From: Cannabis sativa | Lineage: Eukaryota; Streptophyta; Magnoliopsida; Rosales; Cannabaceae | Assembly: GCF_029168945.1 (NCBI RefSeq) | Contig: NC_083605.1 | Location: 29,525,280-29,589,279 of the forward strand | DNA: 64,000 nt | Direction of reading: 5' to 3' | Shown: piece by piece, positions 33,469 through 46,500 of the stretch | Layout of the letters: each line of letters opens with the position of its first letter | How positions within the stretch are numbered: position 1 is the first letter of the stretch | Notes under the pieces: generated by a model | The model's input: the letters and a program-made list of their open reading frames with translations, nothing else | What the model was told of the DNA's origin: nothing | Database searches by the model: none | Position numbers and translations under genes: made by a program

Positions 33469-35448
33469 ATGAATAGCCCTCACCCCGATCCTCTCCTAGT
33501 TAATATCTTAGCAAAAGAACTCTATAGTGTGAAAATGCATCTTGGTAGTTGCATAAACTCGCAGCTATTGATGATGAATCTGAAGTTCCAAAAGGCAAAT
33601 CTACTGGGAATTGATTTATCAAGAGAACAATGGGTCCAACTCATCCTTAATAGTCTTCCTCCGGAGTATAATGAATTTGTTATCTCTTACATGATCAACA
33701 ATTCCAACTCCTCCGACATGGACAAGCTCGAAGCAGAATTACGAGCCCATGAACGGAATTTGATTGCAATAGGTCCGCCTGGGTTTGCAATTCATAATCG
33801 AAGGAAAAGGACTAAGTATGAAGGATTTAGCAAAGCTGCTTCTTCAAGTACAATTATCAGACATAATCTTCTATGTTCGAATTGTAATGAAAAGGGACAT
33901 CATGAAGAACGATGTCCCAGGCTTCTGAACAATTCAAACGAAGGTAATGCTTTTGTCTTTGAATCATGTGTTTTAGAGAACGACAAATCCGTCTGGATTG
34001 TTGATTCTGGGTCTACTAACCATGTATGTTCTTCACTGCAGTTGCTTGAAACTTGGGAAAATCTGCTTCCAGGAGAGTTAAAGCTTAAAGTTGGCAATGG
34101 CGAATTAGTATCGGTCAAAGCTAGAGGAAAAGCCCGCATCAAGTTTCAACAAAGATTTTTAAATTTAGAAAATGTTTTATTTATTCCAAACTTTAGTAGA
34201 AACTTGATTAGTGTCTCATGTTTGCAAACACAATCTTATATATTGAATTTTTCGAGTACAAATTGTACAATTTCTCGTAATGGATTTCAAATATGTGTTG
34301 CTACAATGGAACAAGGGCTTTATGTTTTAAGACCGAATACTCAAATCTCACTAAATAGTGAACTTTTCAATGTAGCTAGACCTAGAAACCTCAAAAGAAA
34401 AGAGATTGATAATGATGATCAAACTTATCTATGGCATTTACGTTTAGGTCATATAGGCTTTGATAGACTTAATAGGCCAACCAAAGGCGGTCCATTGAAA
34501 AATGTCGTCTTAGGTGAACTGCCAGTATGCCAGTCCTGCCTAGAAGGAGAAATGACTAAACGTTCTTTCTCTGCAAAGAGAGAGCGTGCCAAAATTCCCC
34601 TAGGGTTAGTGCATTCCGATGTCTGCGGACCTTTGAATGTAAAAGCCCGAGGTGGTTATGAGTATTTTGTCACTTTCATTGACGATTACTCTAGATATAG
34701 TTTTCTTTACCTAATGCAAAAGAAATCTGAAACGTTTGAAAAGTTTCAAGAATTTCATGCTTTGGCCCAAAACAAATTAGGTAAATCATTAACGATCTTG
34801 CGAACTGATAGGGGTGGAGAATATATGGATATGCAGTTCAAAGATCATTTAATTGAACTTGGAATTGAATCCCAATACACTGCCCCAGGCACTCCACAAC
34901 AAAATGGAGTTGCAGAAAGAAGAAATCGCACTCTTTTGGAAATGGTTAGGTCTATGCTGAGTTATTCAACTCTGTCTACGTCCTTCTGGGGATATGCTAT
35001 TCAGATGGCAAATGACATTTTAAATGTTGTTCCATCTAAAGCAGTCCCTAAGACACCCGTCGAACTTTGGAATGGTCGTACACCTAATTTACGCCACTAC
35101 AGAATTTGGGGGTGCCCTGCTCATGTCTTAAGAAAGAAAGAAGGCAAACTTGAATCACGTACCAAAGTATGCATGTTTGTCGGAAATTCTAAAGAGACTA
35201 GGGGTGGACTATTTTATAGTCACAAGGATAAAAAAGTGTTTGTTTCTCCAAATGCTACTTTCCTTGAAGAGAACTATATTAAAGACAACAAACCAAAAAG
35301 TAAAGTTGTTATAGAGGAATTGCTATCAGATTTAAGTCCTTCCAATGTTCCGTCCTCCTCCACACGTGAAGAGGACAATCCCACTCCCTCAGTTGAACCA
35401 ACTGAGAAATCTACTACTAAAGTATCTATTCACCGCTCCTCGTCGTAG
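33469..35448 (+). pseudogene. Copia Gag-protease-integrase frame, element F
   Basis: The polyprotein N-terminal half is open over 659 codons. I chose Met at 33469 (MNSPHPDPLL) by context with A and E; an upstream in-frame Met at 33409 lies in leader-type sequence. Visible domains: shortened Gag (UBN2 helices), zinc knuckle CSNCNEKGHHEERC (about 33875-33916), aspartic protease core WIVDSGSTNH (33991-34020), pre-integrase LWHLRLGHIGF and CQSC (34429-34545), and integrase catalytic residues in TFIDDYSR (about 34674), TDRGGEY (about 34804) and TPQQNGVAERRNRT (34889-34930). Gag lacks its N-terminal DNKLNG domain. The frame is lost near 35424, where about 8 bp are missing relative to copy G. Confidence 0.85.
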
Positions 35449-37039
35449 TGGGAGGGTTTCTACGAAACCAGCTCGTTATGGCTTGGATGGTGAAATCAAT
35501 ATGGTCGTAGGTGACGGTATTGATGACGATCCATTAACCTATAAACAGGCAATGGCTAGTCCGCAACGGAAACGATGGTCGGGCGACATGGATTCAGAAA
35601 TGGATTCCATGAAAAAGAACAAAGTCTGGGAATATGTAGACGCACCAGACAACTATCATCCGATAGGGTGCAAGTGGGTTTACAAGAAGAAAAGAGGAGC
35701 TGGAGGCGAAGTCGAAACTTTTAAAGCTAAACTTGTAGCCAAGGGTTATACCCAAAGAGAAGGCATGGACTATGAGGAAACTTTTAGTCCTGTAGCCATG
35801 CTCAAATCCATCAAGACTGCCTTCCTTAATGGGGTACTTGAAGAAACCATCTATATGGAGCAACCAGAAGGTTATGTTCTTCCTGGGCAGGAAAAGAAAG
35901 TTTAAAAATTAAATAGGTCTATCTATGGACTTAAGCAAGCTTCTCGCTCATGGAACAAAAGGTTTGATGAAATCATCAAGACCTACGTCTTTTTTCAGAA
36001 TGAAGATGAACCTTGTGTTTACCAACTCAAGGAAGACCAAATAGTAGTATTCCTGGTCCTTTATGTTGATGACATTTTGATCATTGGAAACAATGTCAAG
36101 AAAATGACTCACATCAAGGAATGGCTCAACACTCAATTCAATATGAAAGATTTGGGTGAAGCAGCCTATGTTCTTGGTATTCAAATTATTAGAAACCGAA
36201 AGAACAGATCTCTTGCTCTCTCTCAAACAACCTACATAGACAAAGTCTTAGAGATATTCTCCATGAACAACACCAATGGGGCAAACATGCCTTCTAGATA
36301 TGGTATTCGTCTATCTAAGGAACAGTCTCCGACTGATCCTCAAGAGATAGAGGACATGGCGAAAATTCATTATGCCTCTGCAATTGGAAGTCTAATGTAT
36401 GTAATGTTATGCACTAGACCTGACATCTGTTATGCACTTGGAATCGTGAGCAGGTATCAGTCTAATCCAGGACATGAACATTGGAATGCAGTTAAGTATA
36501 TTCTGAAATACTTAAAGAGTACAAGGAATCTTGTGTTAGTCTACAAGGGTGGTGCTTTAAATCCCATAGGCTACACTGATTCAGATTTCCAGGCAAGTCT
36601 TGAAGACAAGAAATCTACATCTGGGATGGTGTTTACTCTTGGGGGTGGAGCAGTGGTTTGGAGAAGTGCTAAACAAACCACGATATCGGACTCAACTATG
36701 GAAGCTGAATACATAGCAGCAGCCGAAGCTGCTAAAGAACTTGTCTGGCTAAGAAAGTTCTTCACCAGTATAGGTGTTGTTCCTGGAATGGAAAAGCCTC
36801 TGGTCGTACTTTGTGATAACAATGGAGCAATAGGAAACAGTAAAGAACCTCGAAGCCACAAGAGAAGCAAACACATTGAAAGGAAGTATCACATTATCAG
36901 AGAATACGTGGCAAGAGGGGATGTACTAGTTGAGAAAGTTGACACAGATGACAACCTAGCTAATCCATTTACCAAAGTCTTGGCCGTGACAGCATTTGAA
37001 AAGCACCGTCAGAATTTAGGATTAATTGATATGTACTAA
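35424..37039 (+). pseudogene. Copia RT-RNase H, element F (catalytic deletion, one stop)
   Basis: After the frameshift the frame reads the RRSGRVSTKPARYGLDG linker, then RT from GCKWVYKKKRG (about 35668). At about 35811 the frame jumps from AMLKSI straight to KTAFLNG. Compared with copy G, 57 bp (19 codons) are missing, including the segment with the first catalytic Asp of RT (QMD). A TAA at 35903-35905 replaces the Cys codon of copy G. RT motif YVDDILIIGNN (about 36062) and RNase H motifs GYTDSDFQ (about 36568), DSTMEAEYIAAAEAA (about 36690) and LCDNNGAI (about 36808) remain, ending GLIDMY at 37039. Confidence 0.9.
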
Positions 37040-37052
37040 TTAGTTTTATGTT

Positions 37053-37068
37053 AGTGCAAGTGGGAGTT
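37053..37068 (+). promoter_or_regulatory. Polypurine tract, element F
   Basis: AGTGCAAGTGGGAGTT immediately before the LTR, 14 bp after the pol stop codon. Confidence 0.9.
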
Positions 37069-38956
37069 TTTTGGGTTTTATGCCCTAAATAAAACTCCAT
37101 TTCAATGGAACCTATTTAATTCAACATCAATAAAGAAACAGAAGTATTTTTCTTTCATTTGTGTATGTTTTAGTTCACTTTATCAATTGCTTGTCTATTT
37201 GATTTATAAATTCATCTTAAACCCTTTTCACATACTTGATCCTGTTTATTGTGTTGTCATCACATTGGAAAGTAAACATGACTATGTGAATAAAGTTTCC
37301 TAGATTTATCAGACACAGGGTTTTACTAATATGATAATCTACAACAAGAGTTTACTTGCATTTGGAGAAATGCTATGTTGTTTCCAGAACATTGGTTAAA
37401 GTAAATCTCAGGTTGGATGCATGGAGTATCCATCGGAAGGGACCGATATTGAACTTTGACTTAGATTTAATTAAACTTACCGTAAAATCTATTCAAGCCA
37501 ATATCGCCTAGTTGATCCTAGATCAAATGTTCTTAATCCTGTTATGATTAGGCTCAATCTTGAAAGGCTATTCGTGTTCTTTGATTTGTTAGTTTAGCCT
37601 ACTTTTAGGTCAGGGTGATACGTACATTTTGGGAACACGGTAGTGCAATTGAGTGGGAGCGCTAGCATAAACATGGAATCTATAGCTTCTATCTCCAAAT
37701 AGTAAGCAAAGGACGATCTCCTTCGAGCTTGACCAAACGAACATAAATGGTGGAGTACTCATTTCACATAAGTTGAAATATCATTTATACGGGCTGAAGT
37801 GTTTTAAGGATAAAATACATAGTAGGGTGTAACGGTAATCTAATCCCTTTACAGTGTAGATCATTCATATAGAGGATCACTGATCAAATTAGGATTATAA
37901 CAATGGATAACTAATGATGCGTCTATATGGTGGAACATATAGAGCATTCTATATACTGAGAGTGCAATTCTAAGTTCTATGCGTGGATTCAACGAAGAAT
38001 TAATAAGTTAGTGAATTTTAGTGCTAAATTCTTGATCTACTTATTGGAAGCTCGGTTATATAGACCCATGGTCCCCGCACTAGTTGAGATAATATTGTTT
38101 GTAAGACTCATGTAATTGGTTTTGATTAATCAATTATAATTCTCAAAATAGACTATGTCTATTTGTGAAATTTTCACTAAGTAAGGGCGAAAATGTAAAG
38201 AAAGAGTTGTTAGGGGCATATTTGTTAATTATAATACTTTGTATGGTTCAATTAATAAATATGATAAATGACAATATTATTTAATAATTATTTATAGTTA
38301 TTAAATAATTAGAATTGGCATTTAAATGGTTGAATTAGAAAATTGGCGTTTTTGAGAAAATCAGATACAAAAGTGTTAAAACTGCAAAATTGCAAAAAGC
38401 AAGGCCCAAACCCAATAAGCCATGGCCGTCCACTTTTGTAGGGAATTTAAACTGATATTTTCATTATTTTAATGCCAAATAATTCAAACCTAACCCTAGT
38501 GGAATGCTATAAATAGGTAGCGAAGGCTTCAAGAAAATTACAGTTCTGATTCAGAAAACCTGAGCCTTTCTCTCTCTACCTTGGCCGCCACCCTCTCTCT
38601 CTCTTCTTCCTTGATAATTTCGAAACCCCTTAGTGATTAGAGTAGTGCCCACACACAGCAAGCAATACCTCAATCATAGTGAGGAAGATCGTGAAGAAAG
38701 ATCATCAGCAAAGGAGTTTCAGCATCAAAGATTCAGAGAAAGAGATCCAGGTTCAGATCATGATAATACTCTGCGACAGAAATGATACAAGGGTTAGAGA
38801 TCTAAATGGAAGGAGTCATTTAACTCCGCTGCACCCAATGTAAGGTTTCCTAAACTTTATATGTGTTTATTTCATCGTTTTAGAAAGTTCATATTTAGGG
38901 TGTTAATCAACATACTTGTGAGTAGATCTAAGGTCCTGGTAAAATAATTTCCAACA
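37069..38956 (+). mobile_element. Ty1/copia LTR shared by F and G (LTR 8)
   Basis: 1888 bp. The start is TTTTGGG where TGTTGGG is expected (G changed to T, plus the flanking T run); the end is CCAACA. It is nearly identical to LTR 7 over their common 1.69 kb. Pol sequence of G begins at once after its end, with no primer site or leader. Confidence 0.95.
38518..38526 (+). promoter_or_regulatory. TATA box of LTR 8
   Basis: TATAAATAG in the same context as LTR 7. Confidence 0.8.
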
Positions 38957-41701
38957 CTTTTCAATGTAGCTAAACCTAGAAACCTCAAACGAAAAGAGAT
39001 TGATAATGATGATCAAACTTATCTATGGCATTTACGTTTAGGTCATATAGGCTTTGATAGATTCAATAGGCTAACCAAAGATGGTCCATTGAAAAATGTC
39101 GTCTTAGGTGAACTTCCAGTATGCGCGTCCTGCCTGGAAGGAAAAATGACTAAACATTCTTTCTCTGCAAAGGGAGAGCGTGCCAAACAACCCCTAAGGT
39201 TAGTGCATTCTGATGTATGCGGACCTTTGAATGTAAAAGCCCGAGGTGGTTATGAGTATTTTGTCACATTCATTGACGATTACTCTAGATATAGTTTTCT
39301 TTACCTAATGCTAAAGAAATCTGAAATGTTTGAAAAGTTTCAAGAATTTCATGCTTTGGCTCAAAACCAATTAGGTAAAACATTAAAGATCTTGCGAACT
39401 GATAGGGGTGGAGAATATATGGATATGCAGTTCAAAGATCATTTAATTGAACTTGGAATTGAATCCCAATACACTGCCCCAGGCACTCCACAACAAAATG
39501 GAGTTGCAGAAAGAAGAAATCGCACTCTTTTGGAAATGGTTAGGTCTATGCTGAGTTATTCAACTTTGTCTACATCCTTCTGGGGATATGCTATACAGAT
39601 GGCTAATGACATTTTAAATGTTGTTCCATCTAAAGCAGTCCCTAAGACACCCGTCGAACTTTGGAATGGTCGTACACCTAGTTTACGCCACTACAAAATT
39701 TGGGGGTGCCGTGCTCATGTCTTGAGAAAGAAAGAAGGCAAACTTGAATCACGTATTGAAGTATGCATGTTTGTCGGAAATTCTAAAGAGACTAGGGGTG
39801 GACTATTTTATAGTCACAAGGATAACAAAGTGTTTGTTTCTACAAATGCTACTTTTCTTGAAGAGAACTATATTAAAGACAACAAAGCGAAAAGTAAATT
39901 TGTTCTAGAGGAAATGCTTTCAGATATAACTCCTTCCAATGTTCCGTCCTCTTCCACTCAAGAAGAGGACAATCCCACTCCCTCAGTCGAACCAACTGAG
40001 AAAACTACTACCAAAGTTCCTGTTGAGAAGATCACCGCTCCTCGTCGTAGTGGGAGGGTTTCAACAAAACCAGCTTGTTATGGCTTGGATGGTGAAATCA
40101 ATATGGTCATTTGTGACGGTATTGAAGACGATCCATTAACCTATAAACAGGCAATGGCTAGTCCGCAACGGAAACGATGGTCAGCCAGCATGGATTCAGA
40201 AATGGATTCCATGAAAAAGAACAAAGTCTGGGAATATGTAGAAGCACCTGATGACTATCATTTGATAGGATGCAAGTGGGTTTACAAGAAGAAAAGAGGA
40301 GCTGGAGGCGAAGTCGAAACTTTTAAAGCTAGACTTGTAGCCAAGGGTTATACCCAAAGAGAAGGCGTGGACTATGAGGAAACTTTTCGTCTTGTGGCCA
40401 TGCTCAAATCCATCCGAATTCTTCTCTCCATAGCTATTGCTTTCGATTATGAAATCTGGCAAATGGATTGCCAAGACTGCCTTCCTTAATGGGGTACTTG
40501 AAGAAACCATCTATATGGAGCAACCAGAAGGCTATGTTCTTCCAGGGCAGCAAAAGAAAGTTTGCAAATTAAATAGGTCTATCTATGGACTTAAGCAAGC
40601 TTCTCACTCATGGAACAAAAGGTTTGATGAAATCATCAAGACCTACGGCTTTCTTCAGAATGAAGATGAACCTTGTGTTTACCAACTCAAGGAAGACCAA
40701 GTACTAGTATTCGTGGTCCTTTATGTTGATGACATTTTGATCATTGGAAACAATGTCAAGAAAATGACTCACATCAAGGAATGGCTTGACACTCAATTCG
40801 ACATGAAAGACTTGGGTGAGGCAGCCTATGTTCTTGGTATTCAGATTATCAGAAACCGGAAGAACAGATCTCTTGCTCTCTCTCTCAAACAACCTACATT
40901 GACAAATTTTTAGAGAGATTCTCCATGAACAACACCAATGGGGCAAACATGCCTTCTAGATATGGTATTCGTCTATCTAAGGAACAGTCTCCTACTGATC
41001 CTTAAGAGATAGAGGACATGGCAAAAATTCCTTATGCATCTGCAGTTGGAAGTCTAATGTATGCAATGTTATGCACTAGACCTGACATCTGCTATGCAGT
41101 GGGAATCGTGAGCAGGTATTAGTCTAATCCAGGACAGGAACATTGGAATGTAGTTAAGTATATTCTGAAATACTTAAAGAGTACAAGGAATCTTGTGTTA
41201 GTCTACAAGGGTGGTGCTTTAAATCCCATAGGCTATACTGAGTCAGATTTCCAGGCAAGTCTTGAATATAGGAAATCTACATCTGGGATGGTGTTTACTC
41301 TTAGGAGTGGAGCAGTGGTTTGGAGCAGTGCAAAACAAACCGCGATATCGAACTCGACGATGGAAGCCAAATACATAGCTGCTGCAGAAGCTGCTAAAGA
41401 ACTTGTCTGGCTAAGAAAGTTCTTCACCGGTATCGGTGTCGTGCCTGGAATGGAAAAGCCTCTGGTCCTACTTTGTGATAATAATGGAACGATAGCCAAC
41501 TGTAAGGAACCTCGAAGCCACAAGAGAAGCAAACACATTGAGAGAAAGTATCAAATCATCAGAGAATATGTGGCAAGAGGGGATGTACTAGTTGAGAAAG
41601 TGGACACAGAAGACAACTTAGCTAATCCATTCACCAAAGTCTTGGTCGTGACTTCATTTGAAAAGCACCGTAAGAATTTAGGATTAATTGATATGTACTG
41701 A
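38957..41701 (+). pseudogene. Copia pol, element G (leader, gag and protease deleted)
   Basis: The frame opens at the LTR junction (LFNVAKPRNLKRKEID) in the middle of pol and reads pre-integrase (LWHLRLGHIGFDR, CASC), integrase (FIDDYSRY, TDRGGEY, PQQNGVAERRN) and RT. It keeps the RT segment that F lost (IAIAFDYEIWQMD). Lesions: +1 frameshift at about 40467 (GATTGCC instead of GATGTC-like); a 2-bp CT expansion near 40884 that shifts frame; stops at about 41003 (CCT-TAA) and 41119 (TAT-TAG). The end 41195-41701 is open RNase H with altered residues (NSTMEAKYIA). It is closely similar to F elsewhere. Confidence 0.9.
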
Positions 41702-41714
41702 TTAGTTTTATATT

Positions 41715-41730
41715 AGTGCAAGTGGGAGTT
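41715..41730 (+). promoter_or_regulatory. Polypurine tract, element G
   Basis: AGTGCAAGTGGGAGTT directly before TGTTGAG. Confidence 0.9.
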
Positions 41731-43635
41731 TGTTGAGTATTATGCCCTAAATAAAACTCCATTTCAATGTAATCTACTTTATTCAACATCAATAAAGAAA
41801 CAGAAGTATTTTTCATTCATTTGTGTATGTTTTGGTTCACCTTATCAATTGCTTGTCTATTTGATTTATAAATTCATGTGAAACCCTTTTCACATACTTG
41901 ATCTTGTTTATTGTATTGTCAACACTTTGGAAAGTAAACATGACTATGTGAATAAAGTTTCCTAGATTTTTCAGACATAGGGTTTTACTGATATGATAAT
42001 CTACAACATAGTTTACTTGCATTTGGAAAAATGCTATGTTCTTTCCAAAGCATTGGTTAAAGTAAAGCTCAGGTTGGGTGCATGGAGTATGCATCAGAAG
42101 GGACCGATATTGAACTTTGACTTAGATTTATTAAACTTACCGTAATATCTATTCAAGTCAATATCGCCTAGTTGATCCTAGATCAAATGATTTAATCCTG
42201 TTATGATTAGGCTCAATCTCAAGAGGCTATTCATGTTCTTTGATTTGTTAGTTAAGCCTACTTTTAGGTCAGGGTGATACATACATTTTGGGAACACAGT
42301 AGTGCAATTGAGTGGGAGCGCTAACATAAACATGGAATCTATAGCTTCTATCTGGCGAATAGTAAGTAAAGGATGATCTCCTTCGAGCTTGACCAAACGA
42401 AAATAAATGGTGGAGTACTCATTTCACATAAGCTGAAATATAATTTATATGGGGTTAAGTGTTTTAAGGATAAAATACATAGTAGGGTGTAACGGTAATC
42501 TAATCCCTTTACAGTGTAGATCATTCATATAGAGGATCATTGATCAAATTAGGATTATAACAATGGATAACTAATGATGTGTCTATATGGTGGAACATAT
42601 AGAGCATTCTATATATTGAGAGTGCAATTCTAAGTTCTATGCGTGGATTCAACGAAGAATTAATAAGTCAATGAATTTACGTTATAAATTATTGATCTGC
42701 TTATTGGAAGCTCGCTTATATAGATCCATGGTCCTCCCACTAGTCGAGATAATATTGCTTGTAAGACTCATATAATTAGTTTTGATTAATCAATTATAAT
42801 TCTCAAATTAGACTATGTCTATTTGTGAATTTTTCACTAAGTAAGGGCGAAATTGTAAAGAAAGAGTTTTAGGGGCATATTTGTTAATTATGATACTTTG
42901 TATGGTTCAATTAATAAATATGATAGATGACAATATTATTTAATAATTATTTATATTTATTAAATAGTTAGAATTGGCATTTAAATGGTTGAATTAGAAA
43001 ATTGGCGTTTTTGAGAAAATGAGATGCATAAGTGATAAAACTGCAAAATTTCAAAAAGTGAGGCCCAAATCCATATAGCCATGGCCGGCCACTTTAATAG
43101 CCTTTATCAACTAATATTTTCATAATTTTAATGCCAAATAATTCAAACCTAACCCTAGTGGAATGCTATAAATAGATAGTGAAGGCTTCAGGAAATTTAC
43201 ACTTAACTTTCGCACTTTTCATTCAAAGAAAAACCTAAGGCTTCTCTTTCTAAACCCTAGCCGCCACTTCTCTCTCTCTCTTCTTCCTTGAAATTTCGAA
43301 CCACTTAGTGATTAGAGTAGTTCCCACACACAGCAAGTGATACCTCAATCATAGTGAGGAAAATCGTGAAGAAAGACTTTCAACAAGAAGGAGTTTCAAC
43401 ACTAAAGAAGGAGAGAAAGAGATCTAGGTTCAGATCTTGATAATACTTTGAGAGAGAAAGAATACAAAGGTTAGAGATCTGAACGGAAGGAGTCATATTA
43501 TTCCGCTGCACCCAATGTAAGGTTTCTAATACTTTATATGTGTTTATTTCATAATCGTTTTAGAAGTTCATATTTAGGGTGTTAATCAACATACTTGTGA
43601 GTAGATCTAAGATCCTGGTAAAATAATATCCAATA
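41731..43635 (+). mobile_element. Ty1/copia 3' LTR of the E-F-G array (LTR 9)
   Basis: 1905 bp from TGTTGAG to CCAATA, with TATAAATAG at 43167-43175. It is more diverged from LTRs 7 and 8 than they are from each other. It abuts gypsy 1 LTR sequence at GGTAA (43636), which should be one side of a target duplication; the other side is not in view. Confidence 0.9.
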
Positions 43636-45058
43636 GGTAAAACCCTAGAACTCTTGAATATGTGTTTTTAAGCTTTTTACTTAGTTTGAACTTGTGTTTT
43701 TGAGTAATAGGGGTTGTTAGGTTTAATTAAGTTTAGGGTTTGAATTTTAGGGTTCATTTGAGCTGGTTTTAGTCCCTTGTAGCAGGTTTTGATGAATGGT
43801 TTAAGTTTTATGCAACTTTGAGCTTTAAACTCAAAGCTTTGATCATTAATGGCAACTTGAGTTTCAATGGTTCGTTCTGTGATTTTCTGGCTGGAATGTA
43901 TTGTCTATACCCTTATTAGGTACCCTGGAAAAGTTGGTAGAGTTTGGTTTGGTTTTGAGTTCATGGGGGCATTTTTTGGGTTCCCAACAGAGAACCGGAA
44001 TTCCGGTTTTGGGGGACCTATGGCAACCGGTCGACCCGTTGGTGACCCAGAACCGGACTTCCAGTTGGGAACCAGTTTTCTGATTGGGGGAGTTTTTGGA
44101 ACCCTAGTTTTCCCATTTTTGAGATATTTAGGGTATTGCCATATTGTTTATCGATAGGGAAACTTTTAGTTTCAAGTTTAAATCCCCGGAAAGTGATTTA
44201 GAGAGTCAATCATCTATGTGGTAATTCATGTGATTAGGGCATCCATCTAGCACGAGACTTTCCGTTCAGGTCGGCCGGCACACTTGAATTCGGAAAGAAG
44301 GTAAGAACTGTATATAATGTGTGATATGAATATCTGAGTGTATGTATATGTTATGTGTATATGCATGCTTAAAATGTTATTTGCACTACCAATACTTATA
44401 CGGTTATAGTATAGAGTGTATTGGTATAGTGAATGTTATCTGAGAGTACCATGATACCAGCATAAGTACGGAGATGTACTGGGAGTGCGTGGTATATCAC
44501 TCAGGGGTACTCAGGGTATGAATAAACCCTACCGATACTCGTACATTGAGGTACGTAGTGTATGTGGTATAGTGGCTATACCCTAGTATGGAACGTTCGT
44601 ACTCATCTGTTAAGCCTTGTAAATAGGTGTATGGGCGCCTAAGTACAAGTCAGAAATTATATGATATGTTATATGCTTTTCTTACTGAGTCTGTTGACTC
44701 ATAGGTCTACTTCCATGTGTAGGTAAAGGAAAGGCGAAGGCTGAACAAGAGTGAACCTGAGGTAGGGTGAGATTGTACATGTCGAAGCGGCGCGACCTGG
44801 AGTGTTCGATCTCGGGACATCTGGGAGTTATATTTTGTAGTCGCTGAGTGACCTGTAAATTATATATTTTGGGATATTAAGTTTAAAAAGTTAGGAAACG
44901 GGATCTCGACACTTGTAAATATTTTATTATATTATAAAGCTTATTAATTAAGACAAAAGTTTTAATTTGACATGTTTTCCAAGAAAATTCTTTGATTAGC
45001 AAAGATTGCACCGTAATTGAAAAAGCATTGTAGCGTGCCTTAGCATTAGGGCGTTACA
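43636..45058 (+). mobile_element. Gypsy 1 5' LTR, 3' part
   Basis: It matches 50611-51462 of the gypsy 1 3' LTR and continues beyond it to GGGCGTTACA at 45058. The first 632 bp of this LTR (compare 49979-50610) are missing because the copia array stands there. The two parts imply a full LTR of about 2.05 kb starting TGTAATGACC and ending GTTACA, usual for Tekay-type chromoviruses. Confidence 0.9.
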
Positions 45059-45062
45059 ATTT

Positions 45063-45079
45063 TGGTATCAGAGCCACCA
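45063..45079 (+). other. Primer-binding site, gypsy 1
   Basis: TGGTATCAGAGCCACCA, four bases after the LTR end; initiator-tRNA-Met type. Confidence 0.9.
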
Positions 45080-45299
45080 GGTTTGTCTACCGAAGCTTGC
45101 TAAGACATGTACAATCTTCATCAGAGAAAGCTCGGTTCACGGTTCAGTAAGCCCGTACTTGTTTAGTATTTTAAATAATTGTGAATGTGAAAGCATGTTA
45201 GGAAGCATATTAGATTTTAATTAATTAATTTAAAGTGTGTTGCCTTTAAGTCTTTAAGAGCGGTGTTAAGTTTTGATCGCTGTCTAACTTGCCTGGCTT
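45080..45299 (+). other. Gypsy 1 leader
   Basis: Short untranslated stretch between primer site and gag. I see no feature other than ordinary A/T-rich text. Confidence 0.6.
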
Positions 45300-46500
45300 A
45301 TGGATTCGCAAGCTAAGTCCTATAAAATGGACGCCCCACGAAATACAAGAAGTCAGGGTGGCATGGTTGAGACCGGAGGCAGTCGGGGGAATCCCCAAAA
45401 CCCTCGCGGTCGCGGCCGTGGTCGCGGCTATGGCCGTGGTAGAGCTCAGGGTGGTCGCCCTGTAAATCCACCACAAGCTCCTCCGGATTGGGAGTAAAGA
45501 TTTGCGGAAATGCAAGATTGGATTCGTCAACAGGATAAAGAGATTCAGAGATTGAGGCAGCAGGGTCATCCTGTCATGCCTCCTGAACAAGTTGCTCAGA
45601 CCGTTGCAGTTCCAGCGGTGCCAACAGAACAACCTGTTGTTGGCAACCGTATGGAGCTGTTGTACGAAAGGTTTCGAAAGCAGGCACCTCCAGTGTTTCT
45701 GGGAGGTCCTGATGTATTAAAGGCTAAGCAGTGGCTCACAGTGATTGAGCGTATCCTTAATTTTATGGAAGTGGTTGGTAATGATCGGGTGACCTGCGCC
45801 ACTTACCAGTTTCAGGAGGACGCTCTCGTGTGGTGGGAGTTGATAACCCTCACTCAGGATGTCACGGTTATGACCTGGGAAGAGTTTAAGGAGTTGTTTA
45901 ACTCCAAGTATTACAATGAAGCTGTCCGCAGTGCAAAGCGGAAAGAGTTCACCGAACTGGTTCAAGCCGAGGGAATGTCTGTTATTGAGTATACGAAAAA
46001 GTTTGACCATCTGGCCAAACTCGCTGCGGGAATCGTGTCAACTGACTTTAGCAAAAAAGAGAAATATTTGGCCGGTTTGAGTGCGAAGATTAGGCACGAT
46101 TTGGTGATCACTACTACCGAAGCAACCACATATGCTGAAATGGTTGAAAAGGCTTTGAGAGCCGAGGGTGCGGTGAAATTTCTGCAGGAGCCCCGAGTGA
46201 CTCCAAGTGTTGGTGGAACCCCCACTGTTCCTACTCCTGTCTATGGTAGGGATGGTGGTGACTCCACCACTGAACAGAAAAGGAAAGTTATCCCAGCTTC
46301 TGGTGGTTCAGGGCAGAGTAAGCGGTTCCGTGGGAACCAAGGTAGAGGTGGATGCCAGGGTTACTCCTACCCTGAGTGTCCTCGTTGCAAGAAACATCAC
46401 CCGGGAGAGTGTAACCGGAAGACATGATTTTTGTGTGGCATGGTGGGGCATTTCAAGAAAGATTTCCCTCAGGCAAAGAAAGAGGAGCCGAAAGCTGAGG
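45300..46500 (+). pseudogene. Gypsy 1 Gag (two stops, zinc knuckle lost)
   Basis: Capsid part of a Ty3/gypsy polyprotein. The N-terminus is an arginine/glycine-rich RNA-binding-like tract (GRGRGRGYGRGRAQGG). A frame TAA at 45495-45497 follows DWE. The same frame then reads the retrotransposon gag domain (LYERFRKQAPPVFLGG, TWEEFKELFNSKYY, AEGMSVIEYTKKFDHLAKLA). The zinc knuckle near 46420-46460 is doubly broken: its first Cys is TGA (46425-46427) and its last Cys is Phe (KKDFP). The start is either Met 45300 or Met 45327 (MDAPRNTRSQGG); the latter resembles the MPPRR-type start of gypsy 2. Confidence 0.85.

Noticed and set aside
33900..34142. Minus-strand frames over copia F and G (also 35594-35863, 36571-36876, 40196-40510, 41233-41538)
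   Set aside because: Antisense shadows of well-recognised pol domains on the plus strand.
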